64,000 bases of DNA from Mycobacterium palustre (lineage in GTDB: Bacteria; Actinomycetota; Actinomycetes; Mycobacteriales; Mycobacteriaceae): positions 1 through 64,000 of the forward strand of contig NZ_LQPJ01000078.1 in assembly GCF_002101785.1 (NCBI RefSeq), given 5' to 3'. Within the stretch, counting starts at the first letter, position 1, and every line of letters begins with the position of its first letter. Under the pieces are notes generated by a model. That model saw only the letters and a list, made by a program, of their open reading frames with translations, was not told the origin of the DNA and did not search any database. Made by a program: the position numbers and the translations under genes. This document shows positions 28,035 through 37,088 of this stretch, in pieces.

Positions 28035-29774
28035 TTATCGCGCAGGTGACGGCGTTCGCTTACGGCCGCGGACCAACTTGCCGGGACGGGCATTGGTGGG
28101 AATGCCATTTTCGGCAATTATCTCGCCGGAAACAATCGTTGCCACATAGCCGTCGGCGGTCTGGTCCAGGCGGCGTCCGCCCGCCGGAAGGTCGTAACGG
28201 ATCACCGGCTTGTGCAACCGCAGCGCCGCGTGGTCGATGACGTTGAGGTCGGCCTTGTAGCCGACGGCGATGCGGCCGCGGTCGCCGAGCCCGGCCACCC
28301 GCGCCGGCACCGACGTGAGCTCGCGGACGGCCTCGGGAACCGAGAACCGCCCGGCCTTGCGGTCCCGCGCCCAGTGCGCCAGGAAGTACGTCGTGTAGCT
28401 GGCGTCGCAGATCATGCCGTAGTGCGCGCCGCCGTCGCCGAGCCCGAGCACCACGTCGTCGCGGTGCAGCAGCTCGCCCACGGTGTCGAGCGAGTTGCCC
28501 TGCAGGTTGCTGGTCGCCACCAGCAGCATGGCGCGGCCGTCGTCGTCGAGCAGCCGGTCGTAGGCCTCCTCCATCGGGTCCACCCCGCGGGCCCGGGCGC
28601 GGGCCCCGATGCTGTCCGCCGGGTCGGGCTCGTAGTTGGGGTTGTCGCCGAGCGGGAAGATCCAGTCCCACATCTGGGCCACGTACAGGATCGGGTGGCC
28701 CTGCCCCGGCTTGTCGGCCAGGATGCGGGCGCGGACCTCGGGCTTGCGCATCTCGGCCACCCGCTCGGCGAGCGGCAGGTGCGCGATCTCGCGGTAGCTC
28801 GGGTAGAGCACGAACGGGTTGGCGCTCAGCTGCAGGCCGATGATCAGCCCGATGGGACGCGGCAACAGCTGCGCGGTGACTCGGATGTCGCCGCCGGCGG
28901 CGCTGTTGGCCTTCTCGATCATCGTGATGGCGTCGGGCCACGTCGGGTCGCCCGCGTTGGCGACGACGAGGGTGAACGTCACCGGCAGGCCGACGTCCTC
29001 GGCCACGTCGAACACCGTCTGCAGCACGGGCTGGTAGCCGCCGGCGGGGATGTCGGGCACGAACTGGAGCAGCCCGCCGCCGCCGTCCACGACGCCGCGG
29101 GCGATCTCCTCGATTTCCTCGCGGGCGGCGTCGTAGCTGGGGATCGGCGACCCGCTCTCGGTCTTGTGGATGGTCAGCCGCGACGACGCGAAGCCGAGCG
29201 CGCCCACCTCGACGGCCTCCTTGGCCAGCGCCCGCATCCGGGCGAGGTCTTCGGGGGTGGCCGGCTCGCGGTCGGCGCCGCGCTGGCCCATCACGTACAC
29301 CCGAAGCGGCGAGTGCGGCAGGTAGGCGGCCACGTCGATGTCCCGCTTGCCGGCGTCCAGGGCGTCCATGTACTCGGGGAAGGTCTCCCAGTTCCAGGGC
29401 AGGCCGTCGGTCATGACGACGCCGGGGATGTCCTCCACGCCGGCCATCACGTCGACGAGCACGTCGTGGTCTTCGCGCCGGCACGGCGCGAAGCCCACCC
29501 CGCAGTTGCCCATCACCACGGTGGTCACCCCGTGCGCCGACGACGGGGTCAGGCGCTCCGACCAGATCGACTGGCCGTCGTAGTGGGTGTGCAGGTCGAC
29601 GAATCCCGGGGTGACGAGCAGCCCGGTCGCGTCGATCTGCCGCGCCGCGGTCGCGCCGTTCACCGACCCCACCTCGCGGATCACGCCGCCCGCCACCGCG
29701 ACGTCGCCGACGTACGGCTCGCCGCCCAGCCCGTCGACGATGGTGCCGTTGCGGATGATGAGGTCGTAGGTCAT
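28035..29774 (-). CDS. N-acyl-D-amino-acid deacylase-like amidohydrolase
   Basis: A 579-residue amidohydrolase with the D-aminoacylase layout: IRNGTIVDGLGGEP start, metal-binding HTH (His62 and His64 in VDLHTHYDGQ), a Glu/His-rich central barrel (GNCGVGFAPCR, QFVPDIPAGGY), and C-terminal GDGGAHYGMICDA with the catalytic Asp region, then GDRGRIAVGYKADLNVID. Related enzymes hydrolyse N-acyl-D-amino acids or related amides. It is likely cytoplasmic with one or two zinc ions. I do not recall it at this locus in M. tuberculosis, where PPE10 is followed directly by Rv0443, so it is probably an insertion. It ends 38 bases upstream of the PPE10 start, and the Rv0443-like gene diverges. Confidence 0.9.
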   Translation of the reverse strand: MTYDLIIRNGTIVDGLGGEPYVGDVAVAGGVIREVGSVNGATAARQIDATGLLVTPGFVDLHTHYDGQSIWSERLTPSSAHGVTTVVMGNCGVGFAPCRREDHDVLVDVMAGVEDIPGVVMTDGLPWNWETFPEYMDALDAGKRDIDVAAYLPHSPLRVYVMGQRGADREPATPEDLARMRALAKEAVEVGALGFASSRLTIHKTESGSPIPSYDAAREEIEEIARGVVDGGGGLLQFVPDIPAGGYQPVLQTVFDVAEDVGLPVTFTLVVANAGDPTWPDAITMIEKANSAAGGDIRVTAQLLPRPIGLIIGLQLSANPFVLYPSYREIAHLPLAERVAEMRKPEVRARILADKPGQGHPILYVAQMWDWIFPLGDNPNYEPDPADSIGARARARGVDPMEEAYDRLLDDDGRAMLLVATSNLQGNSLDTVGELLHRDDVVLGLGDGGAHYGMICDASYTTYFLAHWARDRKAGRFSVPEAVRELTSVPARVAGLGDRGRIAVGYKADLNVIDHAALRLHKPVIRYDLPAGGRRLDQTADGYVATIVSGEIIAENGIPTNARPGKLVRGRKRTPSPAR

Positions 29775-29841
29775 CTAACAAATCTACGACCACGTCGGCG
29801 CCTCGTGCCAGGACCTCTTGCCCGCCATTAATGTCGCGGGT

Positions 29842-30357
29842 ATGCCAAACAGCGACGCCGCCACCCAGGAACTGCTACGCGACGCGTTCACCCGGTTGAT
29901 CGAGCACGTCGAAGAGCTCACCGACGGGCTGACCGACGAAACGTCGCGCTACCGCCCGACTTCCGACGCCAACAGCATCGCCTGGCTGATCTGGCACAGC
30001 GCGCGGGTGCAGGACGTGCAGCTCGCCGACGTGGCCGGCGTCGAGCAGGTGTGGACCCGCGACGGCTGGGTGGACCGGTTCGGGCTGGACCTGCCGCGCA
30101 ACGACACCGGCTACGGGCACGGCCCCGAACAGGTGGCGAAGGTGCGCGCGCCGGCCGACCTGCTGTCCGGCTACTACCGCGCCGTGCACAAGCTCACCCT
30201 GGAATACATCGCAGGGGTCACCGCCGACGAGCTGTCGCGCATCGTCGACACCAACTGGGACCCGCCGGTCACGGCCAGCGCCCGGCTGGTGAGCATCATC
30301 GACGACTGCGCCCAGCACCTGGGGCAGGCCGCGTACGTGCGGGGGATCGCGCCGTAG
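29842..30357 (+). CDS. DinB/DUF664-like protein (Rv0443-like)
   Basis: A 171-residue protein with the four-helix DinB layout. SIAWLIWHSARVQD supplies a His in the second helix, and SIIDDCAQHLGQAAYVRG near the C-terminus supplies another, the pattern of metal-binding His residues in DinB proteins. Several actinobacterial members use mycothiol as cofactor; no substrate can be named. The ATG at 29842 gives exactly the length I recall for Rv0443 (171). It starts a rightward pair with the membrane protein gene 10 bases downstream. Confidence 0.85.
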   Translation: MPNSDAATQELLRDAFTRLIEHVEELTDGLTDETSRYRPTSDANSIAWLIWHSARVQDVQLADVAGVEQVWTRDGWVDRFGLDLPRNDTGYGHGPEQVAKVRAPADLLSGYYRAVHKLTLEYIAGVTADELSRIVDTNWDPPVTASARLVSIIDDCAQHLGQAAYVRGIAP

Positions 30358-30367
30358 GGTCGAGACC

Positions 30368-31234
30368 GTGCGATCCGCGGTGACGGCGCTGCTGTGGCTG
30401 GCGACGACCGTTGCCACGGCCGTGGCGATCCCCGGAATGTGGCTGCAGCTCAACGTCATCGACGAGGGCGGCTACGCCGCCCTGGCCGAAAAAGCCGCGC
30501 GCGACCCCGCCCTGCAGGCGGCCATGGCGGCCGAACTCACCACCCGGGCCATGGCGCTCATCGCCGAACGCGGCGGGGGACGCTACCCGGTCGACGGCGC
30601 GCAGGTGCACGACGTCGCCGCCGCCTTCACCGCGGGCCCGGCGTTTCCGCCGATGTTCGCCCAGCTGAACCGGGCGGCGCACGGCTGGCTGTTCACCGGC
30701 CCGGGCCCGCGCGGAACCGGCAACCAGTGGGTGGTCGACGTGGCCCCGATGCTCCACGACGACTCGTTCCAGCAGGTGTTGCGCACCCACAGCGTCACGG
30801 TGCCGGATAATTTGACGGTTCCGTTGACCGTGTCGATGCCCGGCTCGCTGCGGCAGGGGCGGCTGAGCCGGCTCGCGGCCTGGGGCCCGTGGGTGAGCGC
30901 CGGCGCGGCGGCGGCGGCCGGGCTCTTCGCAATGCTGACGCTGGCGGCCGCGCGCCGCCGCGGCAGGGCCCTGACCGGCCTGGGCGTCTCGGCGCTGCTC
31001 GTCGGCGGCGCCGGATGGGCGGGCATCGAGGCCGGCGGCCGGCACGTCAACGACGCGCTGAATCGCACCACCGGCGATATCCGCGCGATCGCCGAGGTCA
31101 TGGTCGACCACGCGGAGTCCGGCCTCCGGCACTGGCTGGACCTGACGCTGGTGGGCGGCGCCGCGCTGGTCGGGCTGGGCGTGCTGGTCGCGGTGCTCGG
31201 CGGCCTGCGCAGGAAGCCCCCTGACCCGACGTGA
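30368..31234 (+). CDS. Conserved membrane protein of unknown function
   Basis: A 288-residue protein, not assigned to a family. An N-terminal helix (about 5-24, signal anchor), a polar domain of about 140 residues, then three hydrophobic segments (about 168-190, 200-220, 252-278) and a short basic tail. The polar part contains LNVIDEGGYAALAEKAARDPALQAAMAAELTTRA, a pattern I associate with envelope proteins of mycobacteria, so it is probably extracytoplasmic. GTG start, 10 bases after the DinB-like gene. It ends against the decayed rskA remnant, at the edge of a region deleted relative to M. tuberculosis. Confidence 0.8.
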   Translation: MRSAVTALLWLATTVATAVAIPGMWLQLNVIDEGGYAALAEKAARDPALQAAMAAELTTRAMALIAERGGGRYPVDGAQVHDVAAAFTAGPAFPPMFAQLNRAAHGWLFTGPGPRGTGNQWVVDVAPMLHDDSFQQVLRTHSVTVPDNLTVPLTVSMPGSLRQGRLSRLAAWGPWVSAGAAAAAGLFAMLTLAAARRRGRALTGLGVSALLVGGAGWAGIEAGGRHVNDALNRTTGDIRAIAEVMVDHAESGLRHWLDLTLVGGAALVGLGVLVAVLGGLRRKPPDPT

Positions 31235-31237
31235 GCC

Positions 31238-31376
31238 CGGCCGGGCTCGGGGTGGTCGGCCGCGGCGAGCCGGCGCCGGGCTCGATCGTGAACGCCACCG
31301 CCGTCGTCTCGCGCGCGGCGCGCAGCTCGTCACCGAAGGCATCGAATGCCGAGTTCGCCAGCCCACGACGGTGATC
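31238..31376 (-). pseudogene. rskA: rskA (anti-sigma factor K) remnant with internal deletion
   Basis: Read leftward, one frame gives HRRGLANSAF, DAFGDELRAARETTAV and AFTIEPGAGSPRPT without a stop. From memory, M. tuberculosis RskA (Rv0444c) has DRRVAAAPSP, AAAFNDEVRAVRETMAV near its N-terminus and ALAFTVEPGTGSPQPTG at its C-terminus. The remnant joins these two parts directly, so the middle (roughly 140-150 residues, including the membrane helix) is gone, along with the start. Position and orientation fit the Rv0443-rskA order. No sigK follows. There is no start codon or ribosome-binding site, and this is almost certainly nonfunctional. Confidence 0.7.
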
Positions 31377-31410
31377 CGGGGCCGCCGGCCGCCGGACGGG
31401 CCCGGCGGCG

Positions 31411-32096
31411 TCAGCCGAACGTGAACGAAAACACTTGCAGCCCCTTGCTCACCCGCATGTCCAGCTGGTCGCGGCGCGCGGTGTCGTCGGCGACGATCTG
31501 GTGCAGCGTGGGCGGCCCGCCGACGGGCGTCGCGGTCGTGTGACCGCCCCGCGTCACGGCGATCGTGCCGGCGCCGCCGACGACGGCGTAGACGTTGGCG
31601 GCCGTGTAGTTGAGCCGGATGGCCGCGTCGTCGCCGTCGGCGGTGGCGCCCTGGTCGTCGACGCTCCAGCGGCCGCGCAGGGCGAACCGGTCGTCGGCCA
31701 ACCGCGCCGGGTAGCCGAATGTGGTTGTGCCCGCTCTGTATTGGCCGTCCCCGCCGTAGCGGACGGCCTTGCCCGCGCCCAGGTAGGTTTCGGGGGTGAG
31801 CGCGGTGTGCGGGGTGGTGTCGACGGTGTCGGTCGGCGCGGGCAGCCGAGCCGAGGGCCGGGCGTCGACGAGCAGCTGGCGGATCAGGCTTTCGGTGCTG
31901 CCGTAGTCGCCCTCGCCGAACTTGGTGTGCCGCACGGTGCCATTCGCGTCGATCAGGTACTCCGCGGGCCCGCGATCACCAGATACGGCCGCGCCGTCAC
32001 GCCGGAGAAGAACACCACCGGCAGCACCGGCAGGATGCACGGCGAGATCCCGGTGATCAGGCCGCCGAGAAACCCGATCAGCGCGACGGTGCCCAT
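31411..32096 (-). pseudogene. dipZ: dipZ (CcdA-thioredoxin fusion) remnant, internally deleted and frameshifted
   Basis: From ATG at 32096 the frame reads a CcdA-like first helix ([27 protein letters not shown]) and then ARPYLVIAG. At about 31985 the reading shifts by one frame to [23 protein letters not shown] and continues to a normal DipZ C-terminus ending LQVFSFTFG. Relative to M. tuberculosis DipZ (Rv2874, 695 residues), most membrane helices and the thioredoxin active site are missing, and only the first helix and the C-terminal domain of about 190 residues remain. The CxxC of the thioredoxin domain is lost, so no disulfide chemistry is possible. It may still produce the C-terminal domain from an internal start, which I consider unlikely. 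Confidence 0.8.
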
Positions 32097-32127
32097 GACT
32101 GGTGTTCGGAGCTAGCCGGCCGACGGG

Positions 32128-35004
32128 CTAATCGCTGTAGGCCAGGGACGGCTGGGGCCCGACCGGTCGCGGGGAAAACCGGGGTGGGCGCGAACGCACC
32201 CGCATCGGCCACCAGAACCAGCGCCCCAGCAGCGCGGCGATCGACGGCGTCATGAACGCGCGCACGATCAGCGTGTCGAACAGCAGGCCCAACCCGATGG
32301 TGGTGCCGACCTGCCCGATGATCCGCACGTCGCTGACGACCATGGACGCCATCGTGAACGCGAACACCAGGCCGGCGTTGGTCACCACCTTGCCGGTGCC
32401 GCCCATCGACCGGATGATCCCGGTGTTCAGGCCGGCGTGGATTTCCTGTTTGAAGCGCGACACCAGCAGCAGGTTGTAGTCCGACCCGACGGCCAACAAC
32501 ACGATCACCGACATGGCGAGCACCAGCCAGTGCAGCTCGATGCCGAGGATGTGCTGCCAGAACAGCACCGACAGCCCGAAGGAGGCGCCCAGCGAGATCG
32601 CCACCGTGCCCACGATGACGGCGGCGGCGACCAGGGCGCGGGTCAGGATCAGCATGATGATGAAAATCAGGCACAGCGAGGAGATCCCGGCGATCACCAG
32701 GTCCCACTTGGCGCCCTCGGAGATGTCCTTGAACACCGCGCCCGTGCCGGCCAGGTAGATCTTGGCGTCCTCCAGCGGGGTGCCCTTGAGCGATTCCTCG
32801 GCGGCGGTGCGGATCTTGTCGATGCTGGCGATGCCCTCCGCCGAGGCGGGGTCACCGCGGTGCAGGATGATAAAGCGCGCCGAGCGCCCGTCCGGCGACA
32901 AGAAGTTCTTCATGGCGCGCTGAAAGTCCTTGTTCTTGAAGACTTCCGGCGGCAGGTAGAACGAGTCGTCGTTCTTGGACGCGTCGAACGCGTGGCCCAT
33001 CGCCATCGCGTTGTCGCTCATCGAGTCCATCTGCTCGAAGATCCCCGACATGGTGCTGTGCATGTCCAGCATCATCGTGCGCATGTTCTCCATGGTCGCG
33101 ATCATCGGTGGGAACTGCGCGATCATCTGCGGCATCAGCCGGTCGAGGTCCTTGATGTCGCCGATCAGCGTGTTCAGTTTCTCGTCGATCTGGTCCAGGC
33201 CGTCGAGCGCGTCGAAGATCGACCGGATCGACCAGCAGATCGGAATGTCGAAACAGTGCCTCTCCCAATAGAAGTAGCTGCGGATCGGCCGCCAGAAATC
33301 GTCGAAGTCGGAGATGCGGTCGCGTAGCTCGTTGGTGATCTGCTGCATCTGTTCGGTGTCGCCGACCATGCGGTGCGTGGTGGCGACCAGCTGCGTCATC
33401 AGCTCGTACATGCGCCGCATGGTGGCGATGGTCTTGGTCATCTCGTCGGCCTGCTTGAGCATGTTGTTCATCTGGTCGCGCTGGTACTTCATGCTCTGCA
33501 TCTGGCCCGCGCTCTGCATGCTCATCTGGAACGGGATCGACGTGTGGTCCATCGTCGTCCCGTCGGGCCGCGTGATCGCCTGCACCCGGGAGATTCCCGG
33601 CACCCGGAAGATGCCCTTGGCCAACCGGTCCAGGACCAAAAAGTCGGCCGGGTTCCGCATGTCGTGGTCGGCCTGGATCATCAGGATCTCCGGTTTCATC
33701 CGGGCCTGGGAGAAGTGGCGATCCGCGGCGGTGAGGCCGGCGTTGGCGGGAATGAACGACGGCAGGTACTCGCGGTCGTTGTAGTTGGCCTTGTAGCCGG
33801 GCAGGGTGAGCAAACCGACCAGGGCGACGGCGCATGTGACGGCCAGAATGGGCAGCGGCCAGCGGACCACCGCGGTCCCGACCCGTCGCCAACCGCGGAC
33901 CCCGATCTTGCGCTTGGGGTCGAACAGCCCGAACCGGGCGCCCACGGTCAGCACCGCCGGACCCAGCGTGAGCGCCACCAGCACCGCGATCAGCATCCCC
34001 ACCGCGCACGGCACACCGAGGGTCTGGAAATACGGCATCCGGGCGAAGCTGAGGCAGAACGTGGCCCCGGCGATCGTCAGGCCCGAGCCCAGGATCACGT
34101 GGGCCGTCCCGCGGTACATGGTGTAGAACGCCGCTTCGCGGTCCTCGCCGGCCTGGCGGGCCTCCTGGTAGCGGCCGATGATGAAGATCCCGTAGTCGGT
34201 CCCGGCCGCGATCGCCAGCGACGTCAACAGGGACACCGCGAACGTGGTCAGCCCGACCAGCCCGAAATGCCCCATCAGCGCGACACCGCCGCGCGCCGCG
34301 GTCAGCTCGAAGCCGACCGTGACCAGCAGCAGGATCACGGTGACGATCGATCGGTACACGAACAGCAGCATGATCAGGATCACCGCGACCGTCGTGGCGG
34401 TGATCCTGACCATCGACTTGTCACCGCTGTGGTGCAGGTCCGCGGCGAGGGCCGCCACACCGGTCACGTAGACCTTGACGCCGGGCGGGGGCGGGCTGCT
34501 GTCGACGATCTTCCGGACGGCCTCCACCGAGTCGTTCGCCAGCAGCTCGCCCTGGTTGCCGGCGAGGTTCACCTGGACCGTGGCGGCCTTGCCGTCGTTG
34601 CTCTGCGCGCCCGCGGCCGTGAGCGGATCACCCCAGAAGTCCTGGACGCTCAGCACGTGCACCCGGTCTTCGCGCAACCGGCGGACCATCTCGTCGTAGT
34701 ACTTGTGGGCGGCGTCGCCGAGGGGCTGGTCACCCTCGAGCACGATCATCGCCGAGCTGTCGGTCTCGCCTTCGTTGAAGGCGTGACCGATGTGCTTCAT
34801 CGCCACGAACGACGGCGCGTCCTTGGGGCTCAGCGACACCGACCGCTCCTGGCCGACCACCTCCAGCGAGGGGACGAACAGGCTGAGGATGATGGCGACC
34901 GCGACCCAGAACAGGATGATCGGCACCGCCAGGGCGTGAATCGTCCTGGCGAGGAACGGCCGTTCGGCGTGAGCGCCGGGGGCGGGCGCCAGTGGCGTGG
35001 TCAC
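32128..35004 (-). CDS. mmpL4: MmpL4-type RND transporter
   Basis: A 958-residue RND-superfamily membrane protein with 12 predicted helices in two halves. After the first helix comes a periplasmic domain, then SSD-like helices ([21 protein letters not shown], with the conserved Asp-Tyr of the proton relay). A long extracytoplasmic coiled-coil insert follows (about 480-700, rich in Met, Gln and Asp), and the second half has [18 protein letters not shown]. tuberculosis MmpL4 (Rv0450c, 967) with MmpS4 exports carboxymycobactin siderophores; the match in position and partner supports that role. GTG start overlaps the mmpS4 stop by four bases, coupling their translation. Confidence 0.94.
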   Translation of the reverse strand: MTTPLAPAPGAHAERPFLARTIHALAVPIILFWVAVAIILSLFVPSLEVVGQERSVSLSPKDAPSFVAMKHIGHAFNEGETDSSAMIVLEGDQPLGDAAHKYYDEMVRRLREDRVHVLSVQDFWGDPLTAAGAQSNDGKAATVQVNLAGNQGELLANDSVEAVRKIVDSSPPPPGVKVYVTGVAALAADLHHSGDKSMVRITATTVAVILIMLLFVYRSIVTVILLLVTVGFELTAARGGVALMGHFGLVGLTTFAVSLLTSLAIAAGTDYGIFIIGRYQEARQAGEDREAAFYTMYRGTAHVILGSGLTIAGATFCLSFARMPYFQTLGVPCAVGMLIAVLVALTLGPAVLTVGARFGLFDPKRKIGVRGWRRVGTAVVRWPLPILAVTCAVALVGLLTLPGYKANYNDREYLPSFIPANAGLTAADRHFSQARMKPEILMIQADHDMRNPADFLVLDRLAKGIFRVPGISRVQAITRPDGTTMDHTSIPFQMSMQSAGQMQSMKYQRDQMNNMLKQADEMTKTIATMRRMYELMTQLVATTHRMVGDTEQMQQITNELRDRISDFDDFWRPIRSYFYWERHCFDIPICWSIRSIFDALDGLDQIDEKLNTLIGDIKDLDRLMPQMIAQFPPMIATMENMRTMMLDMHSTMSGIFEQMDSMSDNAMAMGHAFDASKNDDSFYLPPEVFKNKDFQRAMKNFLSPDGRSARFIILHRGDPASAEGIASIDKIRTAAEESLKGTPLEDAKIYLAGTGAVFKDISEGAKWDLVIAGISSLCLIFIIMLILTRALVAAAVIVGTVAISLGASFGLSVLFWQHILGIELHWLVLAMSVIVLLAVGSDYNLLLVSRFKQEIHAGLNTGIIRSMGGTGKVVTNAGLVFAFTMASMVVSDVRIIGQVGTTIGLGLLFDTLIVRAFMTPSIAALLGRWFWWPMRVRSRPPRFSPRPVGPQPSLAYSD

Positions 35005-35423
35005 GCGGACTTCACCAGACAGAAGGTGTACGCGTGGACCTCGTTGGAGATTCGCTCGGCCTTGACCACGTCGTCCACGGTGATGCGGCAGCCGATGCTG
35101 TTGCCGCTGCCGCGGGCCGTCAGGTTTCCCATCACCGCCGCCTTATCGGTGGTGATGCGCAGCGTCCACGGCAGCGGCGCCCCGTCGACGCGTTGCGGAT
35201 CGGCGTTGACGTCGAAATAGCTGATGTCGGCGGTGGTCCCGGGCGGGCCGAAGACCTCGTACACGATGCGTTTGGGGTTGAACGGCTTAGGGTTTTGCAG
35301 GTTGCTGTCGGCGTACGATTCGCGCCTTTCCGAACCGAAGTAGCCGTGGACCCGGTACACGACGAAGCCACCGACGACCACCACCGCCAGGACGACGAGT
35401 GGGATCCACGTCCGGGACAGCAC
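35001..35423 (-). CDS. mmpS4: MmpS4-type membrane accessory protein
   Basis: A 140-residue MmpS protein: helix at 6-25 ([21 protein letters not shown]), then a small periplasmic beta domain with [21 protein letters not shown] and two Cys near the C-terminus ([13 protein letters not shown]) that may form a disulfide. It is the same length as M. tuberculosis MmpS4 (Rv0451c) and pairs with MmpL4 in siderophore export. GTG start at 35423 with a poor ribosome-binding site. An IdeR-like box lies about 90 bases upstream, so iron repression is likely. Confidence 0.92.
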   Translation of the reverse strand: MLSRTWIPLVVLAVVVVGGFVVYRVHGYFGSERRESYADSNLQNPKPFNPKRIVYEVFGPPGTTADISYFDVNADPQRVDGAPLPWTLRITTDKAAVMGNLTARGSGNSIGCRITVDDVVKAERISNEVHAYTFCLVKSA

Positions 35424-35508
35424 CTTGAAAATTTGGAATCCCCTTCACGGTTCGGCACCTGCTGCGGGCGGACGGTCCGCTGAATCGCGGCGCCGCCCGA
35501 TCCGAGCG

Positions 35509-35527
35509 CAGCCAAGGCTTACCTAAG
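35509..35527 (-). promoter_or_regulatory. Candidate IdeR (iron) box upstream of mmpS4
   Basis: Read on the mmpS4 strand the 19 bases are TTAGGTAAGCCTTGGCTGC, matching the IdeR consensus TTAGGTTAGGCTAACCTAA well in the left half and poorly in the right (about 11-13 of 19, depending on orientation). It lies about 85 bases before the mmpS4 start. M. tuberculosis mmpS4-mmpL4 is iron-repressed through IdeR, which makes the site plausible. Confidence 0.55.
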
Positions 35528-35592
35528 TAAATCACGGCTGGCTCGCCACCCGGCCGGGACCGTTGGACTCCTTCCCCTCGCGACCTGGAGTG

Positions 35593-35689
35593 TAACGCAT
35601 ATCACGTGCGTAACGCCGAAAACAATCATGTTTCGCGACCCCGACAAATCACACGGCGTGCGTTATACAAATCACACAATGTGCGTTAT
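35593..35689. promoter_or_regulatory. Repeated TGCGTTA motifs before the tetR gene
   Basis: TAACGCA (35593-35599) faces TGCGTAA (35607-35613) across 7 bases as a near-perfect inverted repeat. TGCGTTAT then occurs twice directly (35659-35666 and 35682-35689), 23 bases apart and ending 10 bases before the GTG of the TetR gene. Copies of one heptamer around the divergent mmpS4/tetR promoters look like operators for this regulator. Confidence 0.5.
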
Positions 35690-35698
35690 CGTTTGGCG

Positions 35699-36367
35699 GT
35701 GGCGCAACTCACGTTTCAGCGCGCGCGCACGGAGGAGAACAAGCGCCAACGCGCCGCGGCGCTGGTGGAGGCCGCGCGATCCCTCGCGATCGAGACCGGC
35801 GTCGCGTCCGTGACGCTGACCGCGGTGGCCAGTCGCGCCGGGATTCACTATTCGGCCGTGCGCCGCTACTTCACCTCCCACAAGGAGGTCTTGTTGCACC
35901 TTGCCGCCGAGGGGTGGATGCGCTGGTCGGCCAAGGTGTGCGAGGAACTGGGCGAGCCGGGCGCGATGACACCCGAGCGGGTGGCCGAGACGCTGGCCAA
36001 CGGGCTGGTGGCCGACCCGCTGTTTTGCGACCTGCTGGCCAACCTGCACCTACACCTCGAACACGAGGTCGATGTCGACAGGGTCGTCGAGATCAGGCGG
36101 ACCATCGCCGCGGCCGCGATCGCGCTCGCCGACGCGATCGAGCGCGCGTTGCCCGTGCTCGGCCGGTCCGGCGCCTTTGACACCCTGATCGCCGCCTACT
36201 CGTTGGCCTCGGCGTTCTGGCACATCGCCAACCCGCCGGAGCGGCTCACCAACGCCTACGCCGAGGACCCGGAGGCCCTGCCGCCGGAGTGGAACATCGA
36301 ATTCGCATCCGCACTTACCCGAGTGCTGATGGCTACCTGCGTCGGCCTCGTCTCCGAATCGTCATGA
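35699..36367 (+). CDS. TetR-family regulator between two mmpS/mmpL systems (Rv0452-like)
   Basis: A 222-residue TetR protein from the GTG at 35699 (VAQLTFQRARTEENKRQRAAAL). The helix-turn-helix is about 23-65: SVTLTAVASRAGIHYSAVRRYFTSHKEVLLHL. The start is chosen to match TetR N-termini and to leave the TGCGTTAT repeats upstream; an earlier GTG (35606) would add 31 residues but cross the repeats. M. tuberculosis Rv0452 (236) occupies the same place beside mmpS4. It may control the leftward mmpS4/mmpL4 and the rightward mmpS/mmpL genes. Its ligand is unknown. Confidence 0.85.
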   Translation: MAQLTFQRARTEENKRQRAAALVEAARSLAIETGVASVTLTAVASRAGIHYSAVRRYFTSHKEVLLHLAAEGWMRWSAKVCEELGEPGAMTPERVAETLANGLVADPLFCDLLANLHLHLEHEVDVDRVVEIRRTIAAAAIALADAIERALPVLGRSGAFDTLIAAYSLASAFWHIANPPERLTNAYAEDPEALPPEWNIEFASALTRVLMATCVGLVSESS

Positions 36368-36539
36368 ACCGGAAAGGAAACCACGGCACTGTGAATTGCC
36401 GAACCGCAACCGGTGCGAACGATGCCGGGCCGCCGGCTACCAAGCGCCCCAGCGACGCCCACAAGAAACCCTGCGCCGTCGCTAGGGTTACCCACAGGCC
36501 GGCTGATTCTTCGCCCGTGGTGAAGGACTCGAAGCGCCC

Positions 36540-37088
36540 ATGACGACGACTGAGCCAAGGACGGAGCCGCTGATGAAGCAGGACTCCGCCGGCGGCGAGG
36601 GCGACAAGGTCGCCCCGCGGCGCGCTGGGAAAAAGGGCTTTCTGGCGCGTTTCTGGCTGGTGCTCACGATCGCAGCCGTCGTCGCGCTCTCGGGATTCGT
36701 CGTGTACCGGTTGCACGGTGTGTTCGGCGTTCACCGCGGCTCGTTCGGTGGTGGCACCTCGGGCGAGGTCCTCGACGAGTTCAACGCCAAGACGATCACG
36801 CTCGAGGTCTGGGGCTCACCGGGCAGCAGGGCGACCATCGACTACCTCGACGAAAACTCCCATCCGCAGCAGGCCCTCAACGTGCCCTTGCCCTGGAGCA
36901 AAGTATTGAGTTCAACAAAGCCCGGCATCCCGGCAAACCTGGTGGCGCAAGGAGACGGCAGTTGGATCGCCTGCCGATTCGTCGTGAACAACCACGACGG
37001 GCACGGTGACGTCATCAAGGCTCCGAATCGCTCAGATGCCAACGAAACCGTGACCCCGTTCGTCTACTGCCTGGACAAGTCCGCATGA
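36540..37088 (+). CDS. MmpS-family protein of the second system
   Basis: A 182-residue MmpS homologue. A longer cytoplasmic N-terminus (1-37, charged) precedes the helix (about 38-58, [21 protein letters not shown]). The periplasmic domain carries [23 protein letters not shown] and two Cys ([17 protein letters not shown]) in the same positions as in MmpS4. Two possible ATGs (36540 and 36573). It is clearly paralogous to the leftward mmpS4. The stop overlaps the following mmpL start by four bases (ATGA). A 172-base gap separates it from the TetR gene. Confidence 0.9.
   Translation: MTTTEPRTEPLMKQDSAGGEGDKVAPRRAGKKGFLARFWLVLTIAAVVALSGFVVYRLHGVFGVHRGSFGGGTSGEVLDEFNAKTITLEVWGSPGSRATIDYLDENSHPQQALNVPLPWSKVLSSTKPGIPANLVAQGDGSWIACRFVVNNHDGHGDVIKAPNRSDANETVTPFVYCLDKSA

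Noticed and set aside
31411..32040. A stand-alone secreted protein
   Set aside because: The coding frame matches the C-terminal domain of DipZ and lacks a start or signal peptide. The first helix is in another frame upstream, so I call it a pseudogene.
33373..35220. 615-codon frame on the + strand across mmpL4
   Set aside because: It runs antisense to an RND transporter with all motifs present; the translation is low-complexity.
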